The notes under the pieces were generated by a model. That model was not told the origin of the DNA, made no database searches, and saw only the letters and a list, made by a program, of their open reading frames with translations. A DNA stretch of 64,000 bases from NCBI RefSeq assembly GCF_020171115.1, contig NC_058105.1:61168001-61232000 (forward strand), given 5' to 3'. Below, one piece after another: positions 35,101 through 46,069 of this stretch. The DNA comes from Neogale vison. Its lineage: Eukaryota; Chordata; Mammalia; Carnivora; Mustelidae. The stretch's first letter is position 1. Each line of letters opens with the position of its first letter. A program made the position numbers and the translations under genes.

Positions 35101-35517
35101 GTATTTCCCCAAGGAATACAAAAATACTAATTCAAAGGGATATAGGTATCCCAATATTTAGAGCAGCATTATCTATAATAGCCATATTATGGAAATAGCC
35201 AAATGTTCATCAACTGGTGAATGGATAAAGAAGAAAAATATATAACTATATAATTATTACATAGTTATATTCTATATTCTATATAGATATACATACATAT
35301 ATGTATATATATACACACATATGTGTGTATATATATATAATGGGGAGATAGGTAAATGGGTGATGGGGATTAAGGGGTGCATTTGCTGTGATGAGTACCA
35401 GGTATTTTATGGAAGTGTTGAATCACTATATTATACACCTTAAACTAATAATACACTGTATGCAACTAACTGGAACTTAAAATTTTTTTAAAAAATAAAT
35501 GAATGTAGATTTTTTAC
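35101..35517 (+). mobile_element. L1 3' end inserted in MaLR internal region
   Basis: ORF2 terminus (gccatattatggaaatagcc, tggtgaatggataaag), an AT microsatellite, 3'UTR and A-rich tail. The flanks attataaaataag (35,088-35,100) and attataaaaataa (35,518-35,530) look like the target duplication. MaLR internal sequence continues on both sides. Confidence 0.7.
35245..35342. repeat. AT/GT-rich microsatellite
   Basis: Imperfect (TA)n with (CA/TG)n parts, e.g. acacacatatgtgtgtatat. It lies where other L1 copies have a variable AT stretch after the ORF2 end. Confidence 0.8.
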
Positions 35518-36843
35518 ATTATAAAAATAAATAGTTTTGAGGTGTATATTGGAAAACCTGAGATTGCCTTGAAGGGTCTGTTGATAGAGATGTGAAATTT
35601 ATAGGTGATTATTGAAAACACTCATAAATAAACTTTCTCTGAAGAAAGTTTCTATCATCCTAGAGATATATCATCACAAAGAGAATGTTGGTAGAAATAT
35701 GAATATTAGAAGTGCTTCTGGTGAGATCTCAGACAGAAATGAGAAACACATTGGAAACTGCAGAAAAGTTTATCCTTGTTATAAAGTGGCAAATAGCTTG
35801 GATAAATTGGGTTTTAGTTCGTGGAAAATAATACTTGTTAGTTATAAACTTATGTATTGAACTGAGAAGACTTATAAGCAAAGTGTTAAAGGTATGGCGT
35901 GATGTCTGCTTGATAGTGCAAGAGAAAATAGAGGAAGTTAAGGGGAGATTTTTAAGAAAAAAGAAATAGAAAGATGTGGAAAATTCTCAGCCTACCCATA
36001 CTTCAGAAAATAAGTAATAATGCTCTAGAGAAAACACTAAATGTATAGCTAGATAGAATTTGCTAAATATATTATAAACTTGTGACTTGTGTATTTCATA
36101 AACCATCTCAGCAAAAGCCAGGAACAGAAATATAGTTATACCAGCAGAATCATTACTAGTTTTGAAGGATGGACAGAAAGATGAAATAAAGTGAAGGATG
36201 GTTGTTGTACTTTTGGTATTCTTCGAGATGTGACAATAGAGCTATCTAGCTATGAGCTTGTGTTATATCTCAAGAAAAGGGAAGGATAATCCCCAAAATG
36301 TTTTAGAGATTTGTAGAGTTGCTACTGCCACCATGGGCCCAGAAGGCAGAGACCTGGTGATCTGTCTCCTCCTTGATTCAAAAGCAGTCAGGGCTGCCTC
36401 TCAGGTCTGAGGTTTTGTTGTTGCCAAACATGGCCGAGGTATTAGAGCTACTGCCCTGGTGTACACAGAAGACAGGGATGCCCTGGTGGTCCTGGAGAAC
36501 AAAACATTGAGCCAAAGAGGATTATTTTTGAGCCCCAAAATATAATGGAATTTACCCTGCTAGGTTTCAGACTTGCCTGGAACTCATGATCCCTTCTTCT
36601 TCTTTTTTTTTTTTTTTTAATTTCTCCCTTTTGGGATGGAAATGTCTATGTTATGTGTGTCATACTATTTTAATTTGGAGGCAGATAACTTCTTTGGTTT
36701 CATATGTTTACAGCAGGAGAGGAGTTTTACATCAGGATGAATCACATCTCCAGTCACACCCATATCTGGTTTAGAAAATATTTAGATGAGATTTTAGACT
36801 TAGAGTTGATGTTGTAATATATTAAGATATTTGTAGGTCTAGG

Positions 36844-37037
36844 TGCCCCTGGGTGGTTCAGTCTTTAAGCATCTGCCTTTGGCTTAGGTCATGATCCCAG
36901 AGTCCTGGGATTGAGCCCCACATCTGGCTCCCCACTCAGCAGGAAGCCTGCTTTTCCTTCTCCCACCCTCCACTGCTTATGTTCCCTCTCTTGCTGTTGT
37001 CTCTCTGTCAAATAAATAAATAAAATCTTTTTTAAAA
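36844..37037 (+). mobile_element. CAN-SINE in MaLR provirus
   Basis: tgcccctgggtggttcagtc head, aaataaataaataaaatctt tail. The flanks atatttgtagg and ttatttgcaag are a weak target duplication. Older copy. Confidence 0.85.
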
Positions 37038-37489
37038 GTTATTTGCAAGTCTTGGGATGTGGTGCATGTATTTTTCATGTAAACACATGAATTTTGGGGC
37101 TCCAGTGAATAGAGTATTATGGGCTAAATTTTATGTCCCCATATTCCTATGTTGAAGTCCTAAGTTCCAGTATCCCAGAATGTGACTGCATTTGAAAATA
37201 GGCTCCTTAAAGAGATAAGGTAAACTGATGTCATTAGAGCAGCATGTAGTCCAATAATACTGGTGTATTCCTAAAACAAGGAGATTAGGACACAGACACA
37301 CAGAACAAAGATCATCTCATGACAATAGGAAAGAATAGCCAAATACAAACCAAGGATAGAGGCCTCAAGAAAAAAAAAAAAAAAAAAAAAGATCACCCTT
37401 GCTGACACCTTGATCTTGTACTTGTAACTTCCACAAGTGTAAGAAATACATTTCTGCTAAGTCACACAGTTTGGGGTATTTGTTATGTC

Positions 37490-38590
37490 AGGCCTAGAAA
37501 AGTAATACACAACCTAATTTTTAAAATGGGCAAGAACTTGAACAGCTATTTCTCCAAAGAATATATACATATGGTCAATAAACACAGGAAAAGATGCTGA
37601 ACATCACTAATTATTAGGAAATGTAAATCAAAATCACAACAAAGGCTGTTTTTGGCTCAGGTCATGATCTCAGGGTCCTGAAATGGAGCCTGCCCTGGGA
37701 TCAAAACTGTGTAGTTCAGGGAGTCTCTTTCTCCCTTTCCCTCTGCACCTCCATGCTGTTGGCACACTCTCTCTCACTCTTTCTCTCCAAATAAATAAAA
37801 AAAATTAAAAATCAAAATAAAGTACTACTTTACATCCAATAGTATGGCTATTATATTATAAAAACAACAACAACAACAACAACAGAAAATAGCAAATGTT
37901 GTTGAGGATGTGAAGAAATCAGAACTCTTTTGCATTGCTGGTGGGAATGTAAAATGATGCAGGATTTGTAGCAAGCAGCACGATAGTTCATCAAAAAATA
38001 CAGTATAGTACACCATATGATTCATCAATTCCACTTGAACTTATATAGCCAATAGAGTTGAAGGTAGGGACTTGAACAGACAATTGCAAAACTATGTTCA
38101 TAGCAACATTATTCATACTAGCCATAAGATGTAACAATCCAAATGCCTATCAAAGAATGAATGGATAAACAAAATGCAGTGCATATATACAATAAAATAT
38201 TTTTCAGTCTTAAAAAATGTAATGACATTTGTTACATGATACAATATGGATGGACCTTGAAATGAATCATGCTAAGTGAAATAACCCAAACACAAAAATG
38301 ACAAATATGGTATTTCATTTATATGAAGAACGGAGGATAGTCCAATTCATAGAAACATAAAGTGAAATAGTGGCTACCATTGGCTGAAAAGAAGGTATAA
38401 TAATATGGATTTATTATTTAATGTATATAAAATTCCAATTTTCGATGATGAAAATATTGTGGAGATGTATAGTGATGATGGCTACACACTGTGAATGTAC
38501 TCAATGCCACTAAGTTGTACAATTTGCCCAATTAAACTGTTAAATTGTAAATTTTATGTTATGCATATTTTATCACTGTAAGAAAAGAAT
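37490..38590 (+). mobile_element. Second old L1, right part (ORF2 end and 3'UTR)
   Basis: Sense ORF2 C-terminus (aatgggcaagaacttgaaca, tgtaaatcaaaatcacaac, then gctggtgggaatgtaaaatg) and a 3'UTR (gaatgtactcaatgccacta, attttatgttatgcatattt) of a pre-carnivoran L1 type. Contains a SINE at 37,642-37,805. Confidence 0.75.
37642..37805 (+). mobile_element. CAN-SINE, 5'-truncated
   Basis: Begins at ggctgtttttggctcaggtc, lacking the head, with the body diverged and the tail ccaaataaataaaaaaaatt. No clear target duplication. Confidence 0.75.
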
Positions 38591-38599
38591 ACCATGATA

Positions 38600-38838
38600 G
38601 AGTCAATTAGATTTTTATGGTTTATATCTATATATTAGATATATGAGTTTATTTCTGGACCTTAATTTCTATTTTATCTTATGTGCCTAGTATAATGCTA
38701 ATTCCATATTGTTTTGAATAAAATAGCTTTGAGGTAATTTTGATATTGGGAAGTATGGGTCTTCCACTTTTGTTTCTTTTTTTCAAAACTGGTTTGGCTA
38801 GTCAAGGTTACTTGCAATTTTATTTTTTTCCCATTTCT
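38600..38838 (-). mobile_element. Old L1 ORF2 fragment, antisense
   Basis: atttctggaccttaatttct ... gtgcctagtataatgctaat ... gggaagtatgggtcttccac matches the antisense of the post-RT part of ORF2, strongly diverged. Confidence 0.55.
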
Positions 38839-40477
38839 TTTATTATGTTGCGTTATTCATCATACAGTACATCATTAGTTTTTGATGTCGTGTTCTATGA
38901 TTCACTGTCAGTGTATAACACCCAGTGCTTCATGCAATCCATGCTTAATACCCATCACCAGACTCATCCATCCCCTCAACCTTCATTTTGTTTCCTAGAG
39001 TCCGTAGTCTCCCACACCAATTTCTCTCCCTTCCTTTTTCCCTTCCTTCTCCTAATGTCCTCCATGCTATCCTTATGTTCCACAAATAAGTGAAACCATA
39101 TAATAATTGACTTTCTCTGCTTGACTTATTTCATTTAGCATAATCTCTTCCAGTCCCATCCATGTTGATGCAAAAGTTGGGTATACATCCTTTCTGCTGG
39201 CTGAGTAATATTCTACTGTGTATATGTACCACATCTTTTTATTCATTCATCTATTGAAAGGCACCTCAGCTCCACAGATTTGCTCTTGTGGACATTACTG
39301 CTATGAACATTGGGGTGCATATGGCCCTTCTTTTCACTACATCTTTATCTGTGGGGTGACTATCCAGTAGTGCAACTGCAGGGTCATGGGGTAGCTCTAT
39401 TTTTAACTTTCTGAGGAGTCTCCACACTGTTTTCCAAAGTGGTTGCACCAACTTGCATTCCCACCAACAGCGTAAGAGAGTTCCCTTTCTTTACAACTTC
39501 TCCAACATGTTTTTTCTTACCTTGTCAATTTTTGCCATTCTAACTGGTGTAAAGTGGTATCTCAATGTGGTTTTGATTTGAATTTCCCTGATGGCTAATG
39601 ATGATAAACATTTTTTCATGTGTCTGATAGCCATTTGTATGTCTTTTTTGGAGAAGTGTCTGTTCATGTCTTCTTCCCAATTTTGACTGGATTATTTGTT
39701 ATCTTGGGTATTGAGTTTGAGGAGTTCTTTATAGATCTTGGATTTCAGCCCTTTGTCTGAAGTTTCATTTGTGAATATCTTCTCCCATGCCATGGGTTGC
39801 CTCTTTGTTTTGTTGACTGTTTCTTTTGCTGTGCAGAAGCATTTATCTTGATGAAGTCCCAAAGTTAATTTTCACTTGTTTCCCTTGCCTTTGGAGATAT
39901 GTCTTGAAAGAAGTTGCTGTGGCTGATGTTGAAGAGATTACTGCCTATATTTTCCTCAAGGATTTTGATATATTCCTGCCTCACATTGTGGTCTTTCATC
40001 CACTTAGAATTTATCTTTGTGTATAAGAGAATGGTCGAATTTCATTCTTCTATAGGTAGCTATCTAATTTTCCCGGCACCATATGTTGAAAAAACTGTGT
40101 TTTTTCTACTGGATATTTTTCCCTGCTTTGTTGAAGATGACCATAGAATTGAGGGTCCATATCTGGGCTCTCTATTCTGTTCCATTGGTCTATGTGTCTG
40201 TTTCTGTGTTAGTACCATGTTGTCCTGGTGATCACAGCTTTGTAATAAAACTTGAAACCAGACAATGAAATGTACCCAGCTTTGTTTTTCTTTTTCAGAA
40301 TTTCCTTGGTGATTCAGGGTTATTTCTGGTTCCATACAAATTTTAAGATAGTTTGTTCCAGCACATTGAAAAATGCTGATGGTATTTTGATTGAGATAGT
40401 GTTGAAAGTGTAGATTGCTCTGGGTAGCATAGACATTTTAACAAGGTTTATTCTTCCAATCCATGAGCATGGAATGT
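38839..40477 (-). mobile_element. 5'-truncated L1, antisense
   Basis: 3' end at the left (tcactgtcagtgtataacacc ... catgcaatccatgcttaat), then the ORF2 C-terminus and back to the region after the RT. Coding scraps: 39,451-39,266 (CTPMFIAVMST) and 40,335-40,060 (frame of TQKQTHRPMEQNRE, out of the true frame). Ends at 40,477 against a SINE. Moderately decayed. Confidence 0.8.
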
Positions 40478-40660
40478 TTTGAAATTTTATTGGAGAGAGA
40501 AATGGAGAGAGAGAAAATGAGCAAGGAAAGCATCAGAGGGAGAGGGAAAAGCAGACTCCCTGATGAATATGCAGTCCAACATGGGCCTCAATCCCAGGGC
40601 ACTGGCATCATGATCTGAATTGAAGGCAGATGCTTAACCAACTGAGCAACCCAGACACAC
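40478..40660 (-). mobile_element. CAN-SINE, antisense, old
   Basis: The right end tgagcaacccagacacac is the reversed head. Left end gaaattttattggagagag. Strongly diverged, no clear target duplication. Confidence 0.8.
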
Positions 40661-40822
40661 TGAGAAAAACAAAGATTTTTTGTTTACTCATTACATTAAT
40701 ATAATTTCCAAAATTGCCCAAGACTTATTTGAGGATGGTAATCCTGTTATCTCACACACTACACCACAAAGAATGGCCAACATGTAATTGGAGAGAACTT
40801 CCCCATTAAAAAGCCAACTTCT
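40661..40822. other. Unassigned spacer
   Basis: About 160 bases between two SINEs with no repeat, gene or motif that I recognise. Confidence 0.5.
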
Positions 40823-41020
40823 TGGGGTGCCTGAGTTGTGAAGTCAGTTGGGTGTCTAACTCTTGGTTTCAGCTAAGTCATGATCTCAGTGTCATGAGAT
40901 TGAGGTTTCATACTCAGCACAGAGTCTGTTTGAGATTCCCTCTGCCTCCACTCTGTCCCTGCTGCTGTTCATTCTCTCTCTCTTTCTAAAATAAATCAAG
41001 AAATAAAAAAATATATATAT
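40823..41020 (+). mobile_element. CAN-SINE, old
   Basis: ttggggtgcctgagttgtga head, ataaatcaagaaataaaaaa tail with a TA run. Possible target duplication around ccaactt/tcaactt. Confidence 0.8.
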
Positions 41021-41094
41021 ATCAACTTTTGTTTACTCTGCCATTTATTCAATTATTTAATTACTAGGAATTTACTTAAATGTAGTACTAACAT

Positions 41095-41623
41095 ATCACT
41101 CGGCATCAGGGAAATACAAATCAAAACCACAATGAGATATCACCTCACACCAGTCAGAATGGCTAAAATCAACAAGTCAGGAAATGACAGATGCTGGCGA
41201 GGATGCGGAGAAAGGGGAACCCTCCTACACTGCTGGTGGGAATGCAAGCTGGTGCAACCACTCTGGAAAACAGCATGGAGGTTCCTCAAAATGTTGACAA
41301 TAGAACTGCTCTATGACCCAGCAATTGCACTACTGGGAATTTACCCTAAAGATACAAACGTAGTGATCCAAAGGGGCACATGCACCCAAATGCTTATAGC
41401 AGCAATGTCCACAATAGCCAAACTATGGAAAGAACCTAGATGTCCATCAACAGATGAATGGATCAAGAAGATGCGGTATATATACACAATGGAATACTAT
41501 GCAGCCATCAAAAGAAACGAAATTTTGCCATTTGTGACAACATGGATGGAACTAGAGCGTATCATGCTTAGCGAAATAAGTCAAGCGGAGAAAGACAAAT
41601 ATCATATGATCTCCCTGATATGA
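41095..41623 (+). pseudogene. L1 ORF2 C-terminal end, 5'-truncated but undamaged
   Basis: The frame stays open through the natural stop at 41,621-41,623 (163 codons from the Met at 41,132). It holds the Cys-rich motif (CWRGCGERGTLLHCWWECK) and ALLGIYPKDTNVVIQRG, and ends ISQAEKDKYHMISLI. No start, EN or RT is present, so it is a dead-on-arrival fragment. The lineage is the same as the full-length L1 at 17,717 (ILPF.TTWMELERIML), different from the RKDEYPTF copies. Confidence 0.9.
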
Positions 41624-41737
41624 GGAAGTGGTGATGCAACATGGGGGCTTAAGTGGGTAGGAGAAGAATCCATGAAACAAGATGGTATAGGGAGGGAGAC
41701 AAACCATAAGTGACTCTTAATCTCATGAAACAAACTG

Positions 41738-41786
41738 TGGGTTGCTGGGGGGAGGGGGGTTGGGAGAAGGGGGGTAGGGTTATGGA
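41738..41786 (+). other. G-rich tract in L1 3'UTR (possible G-quadruplex)
   Basis: Runs of three or more G spaced by short loops: gggttgctgggggg, aggggggttgggagaagggg, ggtagggtt. L1 3'UTRs are known to carry such tracts. The equivalent at 24,118-24,178 is slightly decayed. Confidence 0.7.
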
Positions 41787-42109
41787 CATTGGGGAGGGTA
41801 TGTGCTTTTGGGTAAATTGGAAGGGGAGATGAACCATGAGAGACTATGGACTCTGAAAAACAATCTGAGGGGTTTGAAGTGGCGGGGGTGTGGGAGGTTG
41901 GGGTACCAGGTGGTGGGTATTATAGAGGGCACAGCTTGCATGGAGCACTGGGTGTGGTGAAAAAATAACGAATACTGTTTTTCTGAAAATAAATAAATTG
42001 GGAAAAAATGTAGTACTAACATGGATAAAAACTCTCATCTTCTGTATAACAAACTGAAATGTATAGAAGAAGGGACATGAAAATAGGCTATTTTGTCATA
42101 CAGATCTTA

Positions 42110-42300
42110 CTATGAATCCTAGTTCTGAAACTTGTTAGCTGTGTGGCATGGAGCATGTTGCCTAGCTCTTCCAAGTCTTATTTGTCTCTTCATCCATAAA
42201 GTAAGGAAAACATTAGTATTTCATTCATTGTGGTGTTTTAACTATTAACAAAAATAATCCATATAGAGCAATTGACAAATAATTAATGCATATTAGTTAT
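42110..42300 (+). mobile_element. MIR (ancient tRNA-derived SINE)
   Basis: cttgttagctgtgtggcatg ... catccataaagtaaggaaaa ... gagcaattgacaaataa fits the MIR core and its 3' part, with strong divergence. Confidence 0.75.
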
Positions 42301-43189
42301 ACCAATAATGATGAGGATGATGATTATGATCTAAGAAGTAATTAGAAGGAAGACAAAAAGTCCCTATAGGGCTATACTTCCTGTGAAACATTTGGATAAT
42401 ACAAGCCACATAGGAGTTTGGAATGGGAAGAATATAACCTTCTCTGTTTCTACTGTCTTTCTCCTACACCCACAGATTTAATATGTCACACAAACACACA
42501 CACATGGTCTTGCATACACACAAGGTAATAATGTCAGTTTTCCAGAAAAATTCAACATTTCTTCAAACACAAGGGATACGGAGTAGAAATTTTCCCAATA
42601 GGCTTCAGAAATTTTAAAGGGGCAGGCTGTATGTTCTACAATAAGCAGCACATAGACTAGTTAGATAAAAACCACATGGGTGATGCAGTTGTAAAAGGAC
42701 AACCTCTCTACAAAACCATTGAAAGAAAGCAAACAAAATGCAGATGCATGAATGAATATCCATTTTCATTCCCAGCTGTTTTTTAAAAAATATTGAACTG
42801 CAATAACTATCAGAAAGCCAAACACCAAACTCCATGTGTTCTCCTTCCCTCTGTATACATCTATCCACTCATGTATATATGCACATATGTACATGCATAT
42901 AAACACCAACACATAGGGTTTGATCCCTATGGTTAATATAGCAGTACCAGAAGTAGTTCTATAAACATTTATAAAAATTACTATGCTTTTTAAGCCTTTT
43001 TAATTTTTATAAATTTGAATGAGGATACACATAAATACCTACATGGAACAATGTACAGGACAGAAAACTACTAAACCAATGAATATATGGTGTTTTTGTC
43101 TCCAGATAATATAACTGATTTTCTAAATTCAAATATCATGCTTCAGCATATAGGAAAATTGACTATAAATCATACTGATTGTATTAAAA
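42301..43189. other. Longest unassigned stretch
   Basis: About 900 bases of A/T-rich sequence with short CA/TA runs (42,490-42,515; 42,870-42,900). No open frame with coding character, splice-site pattern or repeat family that I recognise. This is the most single-copy-like part of the window. Confidence 0.5.
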
Positions 43190-43445
43190 CATTTATTTCC
43201 TTTTCAAACCTCAGCTTAAATTTCCATCCTTCCACAAACTTTCTCCATATTCACTTGTTTGCAACTAGTGTCTTCTGAATTACATAATATTTTCTGTGTG
43301 CCTTTTGCATGCCATGTTGTCCACATGTCGCTATCTCTAATCTTGTCCTATTGCCATAATAGATATTACTGATGAGGGCAGAAAACTTGTTTAACTCATC
43401 TTTATGCCTTTACCCACAGAATCTATTCTGGTTCCAGCCTGACTC
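43190..43445 (+). mobile_element. Possible L2 3' end
   Basis: The pattern ttcaaacctcagcttaaatt ... cttccacaaactttctccat ... gatgagggcagaaaacttgt resembles the L2 3' region (trailing agggcag block). Weak match. Confidence 0.4.
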
Positions 43446-43912
43446 AAAGACCATTTTATGAGCAGTAATAGCCATTCCAGAGTTTGTTAAAGATAATCCT
43501 CATTAACTTGCATCAGCTGCTATTATCATTCAGCAGTTATCACAAATAAATAAATAAAACACCTTAAATAACAAATATTCAGTTTCCCTGCTCATAGATC
43601 TTTAGGTTACTATCATAGCTATACTTCAAGCTATAAGTCAACTGGGTTCTTTCTAGATTTGTAGTCAATTTTATTTTGCCCCATATTTTTCATTCTTGAG
43701 CTCAGACTAAAGTAGCCATAGCTACTTGCAAATGTTCCTGTAGAAATCAAAACATTATTTAAGAAAGCCAAAATTATCAGACATTATTTTTAAGGCCTTG
43801 AGTAAGAACTTGGATTTTCACTTCCACTTATATCTAGTTGTCAAAAAACAAGAGAAAAGAACAATCACATGCCAAAGTCCAACCATGTGTTAGTCACTGT
43901 ATTTAGTTTACT
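43446..43912. other. Unassigned stretch
   Basis: No gene or repeat recognised in about 470 bases. The segment has an (aaat)n run at 43,543-43,559 that may be the end of an old, otherwise unrecognisable SINE. Confidence 0.4.
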
Positions 43913-43953
43913 TCTTTTTTAAAAAAAATCTTTTTTTTAAAATTCAATTTAAT

Positions 43954-45540
43954 TGAAAATACAGAAAGGGAAATTAGAGAATAGATTCCATTTACTATAG
44001 CACCAAGAACCATAAGATACCTGGGAATAAACCTAACCAAAGTGGTAAAGGATCTGTACTCGAGGAACTACAGAACACTCATGAAAGAAATTGAAGAAGA
44101 CAAAAAGATGGAAGACCATTCCATGCTTCTGTATTGGAAGAATAAACATTGTTAAAATGTCTATACTGCCTAGAGCAATCTATACTTTTAATGCCATTCC
44201 AATCAAAATTCCACTGGTATTTTTCAAAGAGCTGGAGCAAATAATCCTAAAATTTCTATGGAATCAGAAGAGACCTTGAATTGCTAAGGAAATGTTGAAA
44301 AACAAAAACAAAACTGGGGGCATCACATTACCTGATTTCAAGCTTTACTACAAAGATGTGATCACCAAGACAGCATGGTACTGGCATAAAAACAGACACA
44401 TAGACCAGTGGAACAGAGTAGAGAGCCCAGATATGGACGCTCAACTCTATGGTCAAATAATATTCGACAAAGCAGAAAAAAATATCCAGTAGAAAAAGGA
44501 GAGTCTCTTCAATAAATGATGCTGGGAAAATTGGACAGCTATATGTAGAAGAATGAAACTCGACCATTCTCTTACACCGTACACAAAGATAAAATCAAAA
44601 TGGATAAAAGACCTCAGCGTGAGACAGGAATCCATCAGAATCCTAGAAGAGAACATAGGTAGAAACCTCTTTGATATCAACCACACCAACTTCTTTCAAG
44701 ATATGTCTCCAAAAGCAAAGGAAACAAAAGCAAAAATGAACTTTTGGGACTTCATCAAGATCAAAAGCTTCTGCACAGCAAAGGAAACAGTCAATAAAAC
44801 AAAGAGGCAACCCACAGAATGGGAGAAGATATTTGCAAATGACAGTACAGACAAAAGGTTGATATCCAGGATCTACAAAGAGCTTCTGAAACTCAACATG
44901 CACAAAACAGATAATCATGTCAAAAAATGGGCAGAAGACATGAACAGACACCTCTCCAATAAAGACATACAAATGGCTATCAGACATATGAAAAAAATGT
45001 TTATCATCACTAGCTATCAGGGAGATTCAAATGAAAACCACATTTAAATACCACCTTACACCAGTTAGAATGACCAAAATTAGCAAGACAGGAAACAACG
45101 TGTGTTGGAGAGGATGTGGAGAAAGGGGAACCCTCTTACACTGTTGGTGGGAATGCAAGTTGGTGCAGCCACTTTGCAAACAGTGTGAAGATTCCTTAAG
45201 AAATTAAAAATAGAGCTTCCATATGACCCTGCAATTTCACTACTGGGTATTCACCCCAAAGATACAGATGTAGTGAAAAGAAGGGCCATCTGTACCCCAA
45301 TGTTTATAGCAGCAATGGCCACAGTCACCAAACTGTGGAAAGAACCAAGATGACCTTCAACGGACGGATGATAAGGAAGATGTGGTCCATATATACTATG
45401 GAGTATTATGCCTCTATCAGAAAGGATGAATACCCAACTTTTGTAACAACATGGACAGGACTGGAAGAGATTATGCTAAGTGAAATAAGTCAAGCAGAGA
45501 GAGTCAATTATCATACGGTTTCACTTATTTGTGGAGCATA
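43954..45540 (+). pseudogene. L1 ORF2 C-terminal half, lightly damaged
   Basis: Open pieces: 44,091-44,279 (INIVKMSILPRAIYTFNAIP), 44,292-44,492 (GGITLPDFKLYYKDVITK), 44,553-45,047 (164 codons, QESIRILEENIGRNLFDIN ... FCTAKETVNKTKR) and 45,335-45,541 to the natural end SLICGA. Single stops or shifts lie at about 44,280, 44,491, 45,047 and 45,175. RKDEYPTF lineage. Confidence 0.85.
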
Positions 45541-45785
45541 AGAAATAACATGGAGGACATGGGGAGATGGAGAGGAGAAGGGAGTTGAGGGAAATTGGAA
45601 GGGGAGATGAACCATGAGAGACTATGGACTCTGAAAACAATCTGAGGGGTTTGAAGGGGTGGGGGGGTGGGAGTTCGGGGAAGCCAGGTGGTGGGTATTA
45701 TAGAGGGCACGTATTGCATGGGACTGTGTGTGGTGCATAAACAATGAATTCTGTTACACTGAAAAGAAATTCAAAAGAATCATTC
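43954..45785 (+). mobile_element. 5'-truncated L1 inserted in old L1 3'UTR
   Basis: Starts in the thumb region of ORF2 (gaaaatacagaaagggaaat) and runs to a tail near 45,785. Target duplication aaaattcaatttaatt at 43,938-43,953 and about 45,787-45,802. About 1.8 kb. Confidence 0.9.
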
Positions 45786-46069
45786 AAAAAATTCAATTTA
45801 ATTAACATATACAGTATTATTAGTTTCAGGGGTAGATTGGTGATTCATCAGTTGCATATACCACTGAGTGCTCATTACATCAACTGCCCTCCTTAATGCC
45901 TATCACCCAATTACCCTATTCTTCCATCCACTCCCCCCGGAACCCTCAATTTGTTTCCTAGAGTTAAGAGTATCTTATGATTTGCCTCTATTTTAATCTT
46001 GTATTATTTTTCCTTCCCTTCCCCTATGTACATCTGTTTTGTATCTTAAATTCCATATATTGGTGAAAT

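Larger units (their letters stand above)
34647..37485 (+). mobile_element. MaLR (ERVL-type non-autonomous) provirus
   Basis: The 5' LTR (34,647-35,025) and 3' LTR (37,105-37,485) match each other in order (ctatgttgaagt-type block, gaatgt-atttg, gattaaaacacagacac, ccttgatcttg-act). The internal part begins ggtacccggaggtgg and continues after an L1 insertion with gaggtgtatattggaaaacc ... ttgttataaagtggcaaa, the usual MaLR internal sequence. No coding capacity is expected or seen. It splits the second old L1. The LTRs are strongly diverged, so the insertion is old. Confidence 0.75.
41095..42008 (+). mobile_element. Young 5'-truncated L1 with perfect target duplication
   Basis: 914 bases flanked by tgtagtactaacat at 41,081-41,094 and 42,009-42,022 (14 of 14). 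ORF2 C-terminus, 3'UTR with a G-rich tract and an A-rich tail. The best-defined insertion in the window, probably the most recent L1 here. Confidence 0.97.

Noticed and set aside
35245..35342. Palindromic TA/TG run as a regulatory or origin element
   Set aside because: An ordinary imperfect microsatellite in an L1 3' region.
36586..36774. Small ORF after a poly-T run
   Set aside because: Lies in MaLR internal sequence; its opening part is a translated poly-T run; no domain.
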